Assembly: GCA_964406505.1 (NCBI GenBank) | Contig: CAYORX010000017.1 | Span: 1 to 40,341 of the forward strand | Reading direction: 5' to 3' | From: DTU015 sp964406505 | Lineage (GTDB): Bacteria > Bacillota > Sulfobacillia > Fermentithermobacillales > Fermentithermobacillaceae | Length of the DNA stretch: 40,341 bases | Shown here: positions 31,573-40,087 of the stretch, piece by piece | Layout: every line of letters starts with the position of its first letter | How positions within the stretch are numbered: position 1 is the stretch's first letter | Program-made: the position numbers and the translations under genes | Notes under the pieces: generated by a model | What the model was told of the DNA's origin: nothing | The model's database searches: none | The model's input: the letters and a program-made list of their open reading frames with translations, nothing else

Positions 31573-33897
31573 TTGAGTAAAAATAGGTGGATGTTAATTT
31601 TAAGTTCATTTTTGATCACTACTTTGTTTTTGAATTTTTCATCGGATCATATAAAAGCAGAAAGTGTTCCGCAGATAATTTTACCTCACGGTTACAGAAT
31701 TGAACCGTACATTACAGAACTAACCTTCCCAACTGGCATAACCTGGGACGAGTCAGGACTAATGTATGTTGCAGAAGCATCAACTAATGATGCAAAGGAA
31801 TTTTGTGGGATAGTATCACAGGCAGGACCCAACGTGCGCAAAGTTGTGGTAGAAGATCTTAACTGGCCGGTGACGGATATAAAGATGAAGAATGATATAT
31901 TGTACGTTGCCCATAAGGGGACTCTTTCAGCAATTGAAGGTATAGTTCAAAATTCACAACAACAAACAGTCTCAGCGACCCATTTAATCGAGGATTTGCC
32001 TTTTGGGGACTATACCACGGGTGAAATTGCATTTGGCCAAGATCAATGGATTTATCTTGGAAATGGCACAGTGACAAATTCCGGTGTAGTGGGGTCCGAT
32101 AACCTGACACGCAGTTGGGCAAAAAAACTGCCTGAAAATCACGATATCCCTGCTAAAGATGTTGTGTTGGCAGGAAACAACTTTGACTCACGAGATCCTC
32201 GAACTGTAAATCCTTTTGACACAATTCAAACCGGGGCTTTTTTGCCTTTTGGGATAAAATCTGAGCGTGGGCAAATTATTTTCAAAGAGACCCGCGCCAG
32301 CGGTGTTGTCTACAGAGTCAAACAAGATGGAAGCAGTCTAGAACTATTTGCATGGGGGTTAAGAAATCCTTGCGGTATTGGTTTTACGCCTGACAGCCGA
32401 TTAATCGCGGTGGACCAAGGTTGTCAAGAACGAGGGGTTCGCCCGATCGCAAATGCGGAAGATTCAATTTATCATATTATCGAAGACGGTTGGTATGGTT
32501 GGCCCGATTTTGTTGCTGGCCAACCTATAACTGATACAAGATTTATATCACGAACCAAACAAGTTCCTAATACTTTCTTATTGCAAGAGCACCCTTCGGT
32601 CGAGCAACCTATGGTGTGTTTTGACCCTGGAACCGGGCTCATGAAATTTGATTTTGCCCCGGCAAGTTTTGATATTGCTAAACGGATGTATATAGCATCT
32701 TTTGGGGGGCATGACATATCTAGCCTTCAAACAGGTATAAACGGATTTTTTCGCAAAGCAACTTTGGGGAAACCCAAGACTGATTCAGCTCAAACAAGTG
32801 GTAGCATTCTCGTTATAGATTTAGATACCAAAGAACACGAAGTTTTTGCTCATAACAAACCATCTTCATCGGCCGGAGGAAATTTTTTCGGGTTAAATCA
32901 TCCGGTTGACGTCAAATTTGGACCCGACGGGTCAATGTATGTGATTGATTTTGGAGTTATTGAACGCCACGGTGTCTTATGTCAAGGTATTCCAGGTACG
33001 GGTGTGGTTTGGAAAATAACGATTCAACGATCAGAACTTAAAATTTTTAGAGAACAGTGTATTGCTTTAGTTCAAAAATTGTTTGCCCAAAACTACAAAA
33101 ACTCTAGAGTATGGGATCCTAATTATGCAGAAATTCAGGCAAAAGTAGAGCAATTAATAGATGAACATAGCCAACTAGGACAAGAGTGGGGACTGTTTTT
33201 TAAAGATCTTTCATCGGGTAAAACCTTTGGGATAAATGAAGAATTACAAATACCAGCCGCAAGCACAGTCAAAGTACCTGTAGTGCACTATATTAGTAAA
33301 CTGGTATCGGAAGGGAAAATTTCTTGGAACGAAGAGCTTACTTATCAGTCTGCAAGGGATTGGCGTGGCGGGGCAGGTATTATTCAGTATACGGCAAAAG
33401 ACGGCGATACGTTTACTATAAGAGAACTTGCGGAAAAAACTATTACCCATAGTGACAATATAGCTTGGAAAATGCTTGAGCGTAGGGTCGGAAAAGAAAA
33501 TCTTATCAATTTTATGAAAGAGATCGGTGGCAGTAATGTATACCCTGAAGGACAAAACGTTTCTACTCCAAAGGATAATGCAATGTATATGGAAGCAGCT
33601 TTGAACTTTTCAAAGGTAGATCCTGAAGGTGAAAAACTCATGTTCGATTTGGCCCACACAATATGGAACACAGGTTTAAACAGATACATCACAGAAGTGA
33701 CAGTCGCACACAAGGAAGGGGATATAATGGGTGTGGCCGATGATGTGGGTGTAGTATTCGCTCAACACCCTTATATTTTGTCAATAATGTCAAAAGGCCA
33801 TAGCGATGTTGAGGAAGGGTTTGAAAAAATAGGCAAAATTTCGAAGATGATATTTGATTACCAAAATATGGTATCATCTTTAGTATACAATGAATAA
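31573..33897 (+). CDS. Secreted beta-propeller / class A beta-lactamase-fold fusion protein
   Basis: A 774-residue exported protein. The N-terminus is a signal peptide or anchor (MLILSSFLITTLFLNFSS). Residues about 35-495 resemble a glucose/sorbosone-dehydrogenase-like six-bladed propeller (FPTGITWDESGLMYVAE, AWGLRNPCGIGFTPDSRLIAV, EDGWYGWPDF). Residues about 535-770 form a penicillin-recognising serine hydrolase: S564-x-x-K567 in AASTVK, S627-D628-N629 in HSDNIAW, and K714-E715-G716 where class A enzymes have KTG. The SxxK-to-KxG spacing is about 14 residues shorter than in TEM, and no E-x-x-L-N omega-loop glutamate is seen before STPKDNAMYM. It is therefore probably not an antibiotic-degrading lactamase. 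TTG 31573 follows GGCGG by 7 bases; an upstream TTG at 31510 is possible. The substrate is unknown. Confidence 0.8.
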   Translation: MSKNRWMLILSSFLITTLFLNFSSDHIKAESVPQIILPHGYRIEPYITELTFPTGITWDESGLMYVAEASTNDAKEFCGIVSQAGPNVRKVVVEDLNWPVTDIKMKNDILYVAHKGTLSAIEGIVQNSQQQTVSATHLIEDLPFGDYTTGEIAFGQDQWIYLGNGTVTNSGVVGSDNLTRSWAKKLPENHDIPAKDVVLAGNNFDSRDPRTVNPFDTIQTGAFLPFGIKSERGQIIFKETRASGVVYRVKQDGSSLELFAWGLRNPCGIGFTPDSRLIAVDQGCQERGVRPIANAEDSIYHIIEDGWYGWPDFVAGQPITDTRFISRTKQVPNTFLLQEHPSVEQPMVCFDPGTGLMKFDFAPASFDIAKRMYIASFGGHDISSLQTGINGFFRKATLGKPKTDSAQTSGSILVIDLDTKEHEVFAHNKPSSSAGGNFFGLNHPVDVKFGPDGSMYVIDFGVIERHGVLCQGIPGTGVVWKITIQRSELKIFREQCIALVQKLFAQNYKNSRVWDPNYAEIQAKVEQLIDEHSQLGQEWGLFFKDLSSGKTFGINEELQIPAASTVKVPVVHYISKLVSEGKISWNEELTYQSARDWRGGAGIIQYTAKDGDTFTIRELAEKTITHSDNIAWKMLERRVGKENLINFMKEIGGSNVYPEGQNVSTPKDNAMYMEAALNFSKVDPEGEKLMFDLAHTIWNTGLNRYITEVTVAHKEGDIMGVADDVGVVFAQHPYILSIMSKGHSDVEEGFEKIGKISKMIFDYQNMVSSLVYNE

Positions 33898-33921
33898 AAT
33901 GTATATCTTGAGGTGGTATTT

Positions 33922-34692
33922 ATGGAAATTCTGGTTCTTGGCAAATATTCTCCTTTTCCTCCGGCAGGCGGTGCTTGTTCTGGATATTGGATCACTTCAA
34001 AAGAAACAGGAATTCTTCTTGAATGTGGGCCTGGTGTTGTCTCAAAACTACAAGAGCATGTACCTTTATCCAATTTATCTACGGTGATTCTGTCTCACTT
34101 ACATTTTGATCATATATCAGACTTTTTAGCTTTACGATATGCTGCCAATCCAGATCAGCGATATGATTTGCTACCTTCCCGTCTTACCGTTTATTCCCCT
34201 CCCGAACCAGCCCAAAACTTTAATATGCTTTCCTATCGGGGAGTGAATGTAGTTCCAATTCCGGGTTTAGGTTATAACGAAACAAAGGATCCTTCGACGA
34301 GTACTTGGGAAATCATGATCGGGACTATCAAAGTATCTTTTTTTAAGGTTGAACATCCCTATCCAACGTGCGCAGTAAGATTTGAAGATTCTAAGGGTGC
34401 AGTCATGGCATATTCTGGCGACACAGCACCTTGTTCGGGGCTTGACAGTGCTGTTAGAGGTGCCGATCTATTTTTGTGCGAAGCATCTGCCCTTGAAAAA
34501 GATGCGGAATTTGCTAGTGCCGGTCATCTAACCGCTAAGCAAGCTGGTCAAATCGCTAATAAAGCTGGAGTGAAAAATCTGCTACTTACTCACATTTGGC
34601 CCTTGTACCAAGAAGACGATCTTTTGTCTGAGTGTCGAAAAGTTTTTAAAGCGTGTAAAATCGTTGAAGAAGGTAAACGATACTGTGTATGA
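33922..34692 (+). CDS. MBL-fold metallo-hydrolase, YhfI/RNase Z-like
   Basis: A 256-residue metallo-beta-lactamase-fold hydrolase. The metal motif HxHxDH is present as SHLHFDH (H59, H61, D63, H64). Further ligands lie in FKVEHPYPTC, YSGDTAPC and LLLTHIWPLY. The start MEILVLGKYSPFPPAGGACSGY resembles B. subtilis YhfI, an uncharacterised RNase Z-like protein. Substrates could be phosphodiesters or cyclic nucleotides, but none is established. ATG 33922 is 5 bases after GAGGTGG; the frame's first GTG (33913) lies inside that site. It begins 24 bases after the fusion-protein gene, so they are likely co-transcribed. Confidence 0.87.
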   Translation: MEILVLGKYSPFPPAGGACSGYWITSKETGILLECGPGVVSKLQEHVPLSNLSTVILSHLHFDHISDFLALRYAANPDQRYDLLPSRLTVYSPPEPAQNFNMLSYRGVNVVPIPGLGYNETKDPSTSTWEIMIGTIKVSFFKVEHPYPTCAVRFEDSKGAVMAYSGDTAPCSGLDSAVRGADLFLCEASALEKDAEFASAGHLTAKQAGQIANKAGVKNLLLTHIWPLYQEDDLLSECRKVFKACKIVEEGKRYCV

Positions 34693-34727
34693 TTTTGGAA
34701 AGATAAGAATCGTAAGGGGGATTAATT

Positions 34728-36083
34728 GTGGACTACATAGAAGATTTTTTGGATTTTTTGTCTATTCCAAGTATCAGTGCGTTGCCCGAGCACAAGACTG
34801 ATATTGTGAAGGCCGCGCAATGGTTAAAACGTAGAATGATTAATGCAAATCTAGATGATGTGCGGGTCATTGAAACTAATGGTCATCCTGTGGTGTTTGG
34901 CCAAAAAGCATCCCAAATCCAAGGCTGTTCCTCAACCCCGACAGTATTGATCTATGGGCATTATGATGTTCAACCCGTAGATCCGATTAATGAATGGGTT
35001 TCCCCACCTTTTGAACCGGAAATCAGAGACGGCAAAGTATTTGCACGCGGCTCTGCAGATGATAAAGGCGGTATTTTTCCTGCAATTTTGGCCGCGGAAG
35101 ATCTAATAAAACAAAACGCACTTCCTGTTAATCTAAAATTCCTGTTTGAAGGCGAAGAAGAGATAGGGAGTCCTGGTTTAAAACAAATTTTGAGCGAAAA
35201 TAAATCTTTGTTTCAGTCAGACATCGTTTTATCTGTAGATGGCGGAATGTTTTCTACTGATATACCATCTATAACAACCGGTAGTAGGGGTTTAGCCGCT
35301 ATTGAGATTGTGGTATCAGGCCCACAAACTGATGTGCACTCAGGGGGACAAGGAGGTGTTATTCAAAATCCTATCCACGCATTAGCTCAGATTCTTACTG
35401 AATTGAAAGATGAACAAGGCAGAATTTTAGTGGACGGTTTTTTCGATGATGTGGTTGAGGTTTCTGAATCGGAACTTACGCAGTTTAAACAAGTGCCTTT
35501 TGACGATGAGGAGCATAAAGATAGGCTGAAAATACCTGAGCTTTTTGGAGAACCTGAATATAGTTCAATTGAACGAATGTGGATTCGCCCAACTCTAGAT
35601 GCTAACGGAATATGGGGCGGTTTTCAGGGGGATGGGATTAAGACGATTATACCTTCTAAAGCAGGATGTAAGATAACATGTCGTTTAGTCCCTAATCAAG
35701 ATCCTGAGGTAGTTAGTGAACTATTGAAACGGTATATACAAAATCATGTTCCAAAAGGGGTAACCGTCGATGTGACCACATTTCCCGGAAATTCCCATCC
35801 TTATGTTATTCCCCGGGATCATTCTGTATTACCCGTACTTTCTGAAGTGTTAGAAGAATTATTTGGATGCAAACCCGTGAATGTGCGATCAGGAGGAACG
35901 CTTCCTATAGCCCCAATATTTTTAAATGTCTTAGGAAGTTATTTGTTTTTTTTCGCCATGTCAGGTCCCGATTCAAATGCTCATGGTCCCAACGAATTTA
36001 TTAGAATAAAAGATGTAGATAAACTAAGACGTGGATTGAAGATGTTTTTGAATCGATATGCCCGTACTTTTGAAAAAAATTAA
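34728..36083 (+). CDS. M20 family metallo-dipeptidase
   Basis: A 451-residue zinc dipeptidase of the M20 carnosinase-like group. The ligands are visible: H78 in IYGHYDVQPVD, the Asp in ARGSADDKGG (about 111), the acidic catalytic cluster EGEEEIGS (141-148), SVDGG, and the distal His in DSNAHGPNEFIRI. The dimerisation/lid domain carries the DVHSGGQGGVIQNPIHAL segment. The length is that of cytosolic dipeptidases. The start is GTG 34728 after AAGGGGG. It would release amino acids from dipeptides brought in from outside. A terminator follows at 36103-36142. Confidence 0.92.
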   Translation: MDYIEDFLDFLSIPSISALPEHKTDIVKAAQWLKRRMINANLDDVRVIETNGHPVVFGQKASQIQGCSSTPTVLIYGHYDVQPVDPINEWVSPPFEPEIRDGKVFARGSADDKGGIFPAILAAEDLIKQNALPVNLKFLFEGEEEIGSPGLKQILSENKSLFQSDIVLSVDGGMFSTDIPSITTGSRGLAAIEIVVSGPQTDVHSGGQGGVIQNPIHALAQILTELKDEQGRILVDGFFDDVVEVSESELTQFKQVPFDDEEHKDRLKIPELFGEPEYSSIERMWIRPTLDANGIWGGFQGDGIKTIIPSKAGCKITCRLVPNQDPEVVSELLKRYIQNHVPKGVTVDVTTFPGNSHPYVIPRDHSVLPVLSEVLEELFGCKPVNVRSGGTLPIAPIFLNVLGSYLFFFAMSGPDSNAHGPNEFIRIKDVDKLRRGLKMFLNRYARTFEKN

Positions 36084-36102
36084 AAGATCTCTCTGCTTTA
36101 GT

Positions 36103-36142
36103 AGGGAATAGCTTCTAGGTAAATAGAGGCTGTTCCCTTTTA
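36103..36142 (+). terminator. Rho-independent terminator after the dipeptidase gene
   Basis: A 15-base stem, AGGGAATAGCTTCTA (36103-36117) with TAGAGGCTGTTCCCT (36124-36138), includes two G-U pairs and a GGTAAA loop. It runs into TTTTAATT. Confidence 0.88.
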
Positions 36143-36228
36143 ATTATCATCTAGCTATTAGGGTAGTCCGTTAGTTTGTGTTTAGTTAATGTGGCGATGA
36201 AGTTGTGAAAATATCGGAAAGTGGGTTA

Positions 36229-36266
36229 AAATATATATGTGCACGAAATCGTGCACATATATATTT
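36229..36266. promoter_or_regulatory. Long perfect dyad upstream of the aminotransferase gene
   Basis: AAATATATATGTGCACGA (36229-36246) and its exact reverse complement (36249-36266) are separated by AA. These are 18-base perfect arms with no mismatch. There is no T-run after it, so it is not a simple terminator. It lies about 70 bases before the likely GTG start, where an operator or an RNA hairpin in the leader would sit. Confidence 0.75.
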
Positions 36267-36284
36267 ATGTAACGCTGGTTACAT
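36267..36284. promoter_or_regulatory. Second dyad, possible operator
   Basis: ATGTAAC (36267-36273), GCTG, GTTACAT (36278-36284) form a perfect 7+4+7 dyad directly abutting the longer palindrome. The size and spacing suit a dimeric helix-turn-helix repressor. No regulator is identified in the window. Confidence 0.55.
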
Positions 36285-36336
36285 GTTCATAACATTTCTA
36301 AATGTATCAAATGTAGAATTAGAAAGCGGTGATATT

Positions 36337-37725
36337 GTGGAAAAAACAAATTCGTATTCTTTAATTGGTCTTAATCGAGCGCTGGAGATGAGCAGAAAAG
36401 AATCTAATAAAATGTTCGCCCAGTATGTAAATCCCGGATTAAAAACCATGCTTTCAGCTATAGGCTTCGACAAAAATTTTGTATGCGCCGATGGTATTAA
36501 AGTGTATGATGAAAACAATAACGAATATCTAGATTTTCTTGCTGGTTATGGCAGTTTGCCTTTTGGGCACAATCCAAAAGAAGTACTAAAAGGGCTTAAG
36601 TTGGTAGAGGAGCGACCAAACTTTTTGCAAGCCCAAGCTAGCGCGCTTCAAGCCGCCCTGGCACACGATTTAGGGTCGATACTACCGGGTGACTTAAGTA
36701 TATCTTTTTTCTGCAACAGCGGAACTGAGGCTGTGGAAGGCGCCCTCAAAATGGCCAGAATTGCCACAGGTAAGCAAGTGTATGTACATTGTTCCGGTGC
36801 GTTTCATGGAAAAACTCTTGGTGCTTTATCAGTTGGAGGGAGGGAAAAGTATAAAGAACCTTTTAAACCGTTGATTCCCGGGTGCATCGAGGTTCCTTTC
36901 GGTGATATCAATGCGCTCGAGACGGCTTTACAGCAACATCAATGCGCCGCGGTGATTTTAGAACCCATCCAGGGTGAGGCGGGGGTAATAGTCCCGCGGG
37001 AGGGGTATCTCAAAGAAATAAGACAACTAACTGAAGTCCATGACACGCTTTTAATTTTAGACGAGGTTCAGACAGGATTGGGAAGAACGGGTGAAATGTT
37101 CGCTTGTAATCACGAAGGTGTCGTACCTGATATCATATGTTTAGCTAAAGCCCTAGGTGGTGGAGTTGTACCTTTAGGTGCAACTGTTGCAAGCAGAATG
37201 GTTTGGGAAAAGGCATACGGTAAACTTTCTAAGGCCGTTTTACATACTTCAACATTTGGCGGTGGTGCTAGGGCTTGTGCAGCGGGCTTAGCTACAATCG
37301 CTAAAATTGTTGACGAGAAGTTGTGGGTGTCAGCACAAACTCTTGGAGAATATCTACTTAAAGGCTTAACCACGCTCAAAGAAAATTACAGCGCCATAAG
37401 GGAAATTAGGGGGAAGGGATTACTCATAGGACTTGAGTTTGAGAAACCAGTTGGGGGTTTACTTGACAAACTAACGGCGGGAGCTATTAATGACTTAGCT
37501 AAAGAATATTATGCTTCTCTTGTGGCAGGGAATCTCTTGAAGAAGCATAAAGTGATCACTGCTTATACCTTGAACAATCCTAATGTAATGCGGCTTGAGC
37601 CCCCTTTGATAGTCACTAAAGAACAGTTAGATCACGTGCTTAACGGCTTAGAAGACATTATGTTACAAAGAAAAAGTTTTTTGAATATGGCTATATCTGC
37701 TATGATAAAAAGGCCCGGATCCTAA
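36337..37725 (+). CDS. Class III aminotransferase, putrescine/ornithine type
   Basis: A 462-residue PLP enzyme of fold type I. The Schiff-base Lys is K271 in CLAKALGGG, with LILDEVQTGLGRTG for the cofactor ring and SFFCNSGTEAVEGALKMAR for the phosphate. The region GAFHGKTLGALSVGG...PFKPLIPGC...VPFGDINAL and the end NPNVMRLEPPL closely resemble E. coli putrescine aminotransferase (PatA/YgjG), including VNPG near the N-terminus. Ornithine or another diamine is a possible alternative substrate. The frame is open back to 36205, but that stretch contains two strong dyads and has no good ribosome binding site. GTG 36337, preceded by the weak GCGGTGAT, matches the family N-terminus better. ATG 36388 is a shorter alternative. 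It lies just after a terminator, so it is its own transcription unit, probably controlled at the dyads. Confidence 0.85.
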   Translation: MEKTNSYSLIGLNRALEMSRKESNKMFAQYVNPGLKTMLSAIGFDKNFVCADGIKVYDENNNEYLDFLAGYGSLPFGHNPKEVLKGLKLVEERPNFLQAQASALQAALAHDLGSILPGDLSISFFCNSGTEAVEGALKMARIATGKQVYVHCSGAFHGKTLGALSVGGREKYKEPFKPLIPGCIEVPFGDINALETALQQHQCAAVILEPIQGEAGVIVPREGYLKEIRQLTEVHDTLLILDEVQTGLGRTGEMFACNHEGVVPDIICLAKALGGGVVPLGATVASRMVWEKAYGKLSKAVLHTSTFGGGARACAAGLATIAKIVDEKLWVSAQTLGEYLLKGLTTLKENYSAIREIRGKGLLIGLEFEKPVGGLLDKLTAGAINDLAKEYYASLVAGNLLKKHKVITAYTLNNPNVMRLEPPLIVTKEQLDHVLNGLEDIMLQRKSFLNMAISAMIKRPGS

Positions 37726-37775
37726 AGGAATTTATTCAACTATGTTTTCATTGCTCGGGTGGAGGAGATTTTTAT

Positions 37776-38189
37776 ATGAAAGCCATTGTTTATACCGATG
37801 GTGCATCTAGAGGTAATCCCGGACCTGCTTCGTGTTCAGCCGTGATTTTGGTTGACGGACTTCCCGAGAAAGAGCTAGGTTTATTTTTGGGCAAAACCAC
37901 TAATAATGTTGCCGAATATTCGGGCATTATTTTAGCTTTGGAACAGGCGAAGCAAATGGGGGTAATGGACGTGACAATTTACTCCGATTCAAACTTATGT
38001 GTTCAACAGATAAAAGGGGTGTTCAAAGTATCGAGTCCGAAATTAATCCCTTTATACAATCGGGTTAAATGGCTGCTACAATTTTTTTCTAGATGGGAAA
38101 TTCATCATGTGACAAGAAACAAAAACAAACGTGCAGACTTGCTATCTAACAATGTGCTTGATCTTCAGGAGTTGCTCAGTACATCATAG
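37776..38189 (+). CDS. Ribonuclease HI family protein
   Basis: A 137-residue RNase H fold protein that would cleave RNA in RNA-DNA hybrids. The catalytic acids are present in order: D8 in VYTDGASRGNPG, E47 in NNVAEYSG, D71 in IYSDSNL and D121 in KRADLLSN. It lacks the basic protrusion of E. coli RNase HI and is of the short, archaeal/YpdQ-like type common in Gram-positives. GGTGGAGG precedes the ATG, and the gene lies 50 bases after the aminotransferase. Confidence 0.9.
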   Translation: MKAIVYTDGASRGNPGPASCSAVILVDGLPEKELGLFLGKTTNNVAEYSGIILALEQAKQMGVMDVTIYSDSNLCVQQIKGVFKVSSPKLIPLYNRVKWLLQFFSRWEIHHVTRNKNKRADLLSNNVLDLQELLSTS

Positions 38190-38277
38190 ATAATGATGTT
38201 TTAAGGCATAAACATGGCCAAATGATGTATAGGTGATTAGACAAGTGTAGCGTCAAACGTTAAGTAAGGTGACTGAC

Positions 38278-39234
38278 ATGTTTGTAGATAAAAAGGTGAT
38301 TGTAGTTCAAATATTTGCAAAAAATCTAGTTAAAGTTTTAGCGCTAACTTTAGTGATTCTAGTTTTTGCTGGTAATGCAGCTGTCAGTGCTGCTTTATAT
38401 CCAGAACCTGTGGGGAACATAAATGACTATGTAGGTGTTTTGACGCAGGAAGACAAAAGCAATTTAAATGCCCTCGTTGATTTGGTTTTGAATCAACAAG
38501 GGGTTACATTTGCCGTAGCTATTGTTGACGATCATGGTGACGAAAGTATTGAGATATATGGAGCTAATCTTTATGAAAAATGGGGGATAGGCGAAAAGGC
38601 AGAAGACAAGGGTTTGCTCGTTATTATTTCCATGAAGGAAAAAGATGTTCGTATGGAGGTAGGTTATGGACTTGAACCTATTATCACCGACGGCAGGGCA
38701 GGTGAAAGTCTAGACAAAATGATTCCATATTTTGCTCAAGGTGATTATGGAAAAGGACTTTATGTGGGACTCTTAAATGCGGCAGAGTACGTTGCCGACG
38801 CTTCTGAAACGGAGTTCAAACCGGAAGAAGGAGCGCCTGTCACCATTGATGATAGAAAGAGTTTTCCGCTATATATTTTAATTTTACCGTTGCTACTATT
38901 CGGGTTATTGGTGAATCGGTTGTCTAGGAGAAATCGATGTCCCAAGTGCGGTGCAAAGCTTGTCGCAACTGATAAAATAATAAAACAAGCTACGTCACTG
39001 TCAAGCGGGTTAGCTGTTAGAACATATGTATGTAATGTGTGCAACTACCGCAACGATAAAACATACAAGATAAACCCGATTTCTCGGCCGCCTGGTTCTG
39101 GCTCCTCTTCCTCGGGGCCTAGACCTTTCTTTGGCGGGTTCGGTGGCACAAGAGGTGGTGGTTTGGGTTCCTCAGGTCCTAAAGGGTTTGGTGGGGGGCG
39201 CAGCGGCGGCGGCGGCGCCAGTAGAAAATGGTAG
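38278..39234 (+). CDS. TPM-domain membrane protein with zinc ribbon (YgcG-like)
   Basis: A 318-residue protein. A signal peptide (about 1-39, ending AAVSAA) precedes an extracytoplasmic TPM_phosphatase domain (about 45-175: VGNINDYVGVLTQEDKSNLN, VGYGLEPIITDGRAG). A membrane helix follows at about 197-213, then a cytoplasmic zinc ribbon with C221, C224, C252 and C255. The tail is Gly/Ser-rich and ends in GGGRSGGGGASRKW, a low-complexity ending typical of YgcG proteins. TPM domains have been linked to phosphatase activity and to photosystem repair in plants; the bacterial role is uncertain. ATG 38278 follows AAGG by 9 bases. It pairs with lemA 58 bases downstream, a common arrangement. Confidence 0.87.
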   Translation: MFVDKKVIVVQIFAKNLVKVLALTLVILVFAGNAAVSAALYPEPVGNINDYVGVLTQEDKSNLNALVDLVLNQQGVTFAVAIVDDHGDESIEIYGANLYEKWGIGEKAEDKGLLVIISMKEKDVRMEVGYGLEPIITDGRAGESLDKMIPYFAQGDYGKGLYVGLLNAAEYVADASETEFKPEEGAPVTIDDRKSFPLYILILPLLLFGLLVNRLSRRNRCPKCGAKLVATDKIIKQATSLSSGLAVRTYVCNVCNYRNDKTYKINPISRPPGSGSSSSGPRPFFGGFGGTRGGGLGSSGPKGFGGGRSGGGGASRKW

Positions 39235-39292
39235 TGTCATAAGGGTCATTACATTATAAAATTGATTAAAGCGGGGCAACGGGGGGAAGTAC

Positions 39293-39856
39293 ATGAAAAG
39301 GCAAATCTCAGGGGTTTGGATAGCGGTAGCCGTAATAGCAATATTGGGATTTTGGATTGTATCTACGTATAACGGACTTGTAAAACAGAATGAAATTATC
39401 GATGGGCAATGGGCCCAGGTGGAAAATCAACTCCAAAGGCGCCACGATCTCATTCCTAATCTCGTAAATACGGTAAAGGGTTATGTGCAGCATGAAGAAG
39501 GAGTTTTCACTGCCATAGCAGACGCTAGATCTAAACTCAGTGGAGCAGCAACTGTAGAAGAACGAACTGCGGCAAGCAATGAAATTGAGTCTGGGCTTGC
39601 AAGACTGCTTGCTATTGCTGAGAACTATCCTGAACTTAAAGCGGACGGACAGTTCAACAGACTTATGGATGAATTAAGTGGGACCGAAACGCGTATTGCT
39701 GTAGAACGACTCCGTTTTAATGAAGGGGTTAAGGAATATAATACCAGAGTTAAGCAAGTCCCTACCGTACTCGTTGCAAAATTAATGGGATTCGGCCCAA
39801 GAATTTATTTCGAGATTGCTGAAGAAGTTGCGGAAACGCCCATCGTTGAATTTTAG
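39293..39856 (+). CDS. lemA: LemA family protein
   Basis: A 187-residue LemA protein. One N-terminal membrane helix (about 8-24) precedes the all-helical LemA domain with the hallmark YNGLVKQNEIIDGQWAQVEN, RRHDLIPNLVNTVKGY and ENYPELKADGQFNRLMDEL. The family is membrane-bound with the bulk of the protein usually outside, and its function is poorly defined. It commonly sits beside TPM/YgcG proteins, as here. GGGGGG precedes the ATG. Confidence 0.93.
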   Translation: MKRQISGVWIAVAVIAILGFWIVSTYNGLVKQNEIIDGQWAQVENQLQRRHDLIPNLVNTVKGYVQHEEGVFTAIADARSKLSGAATVEERTAASNEIESGLARLLAIAENYPELKADGQFNRLMDELSGTETRIAVERLRFNEGVKEYNTRVKQVPTVLVAKLMGFGPRIYFEIAEEVAETPIVEF

Positions 39857-39980
39857 TACAAAAGTTAAAACCGTTTCTGGTCTTACTTTTGATGGAGTTA
39901 ATTCTTGGATAGATAACAGGTGTTGTTAGATTGTACACATTTATTAGTACGAAAAGGAAACGGATGTCGCGCCGGTTTTG

Positions 39981-40080
39981 TTGACACAACTGCTCTAACA
40001 GAAGTAGACTTATGTAGTCGGTATTTTTGGATGTCAAGCATTATACGTGCTTTGACGCCTTCCACCGACCTTGTTATATT
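39981..40080 (+). promoter_or_regulatory. Promoter region of rnpB
   Basis: The strongest element is TTGACG (40052-40057), a 17-base spacer and TATATT (40075-40080), predicting a start at about 40087-40089. A second candidate lies upstream: TTGACA (39981-39986), an 18-base spacer and TAGACT (40005-40010). Nothing else is seen in the 231 bases after lemA. Confidence 0.75.
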
Positions 40081-40087
40081 GTGTCTT

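Noticed and set aside
36205..36336. N-terminal extension of the aminotransferase frame
   Set aside because: The stretch contains two perfect dyads and no good ribosome binding site, and the encoded residues do not match the family N-terminus.
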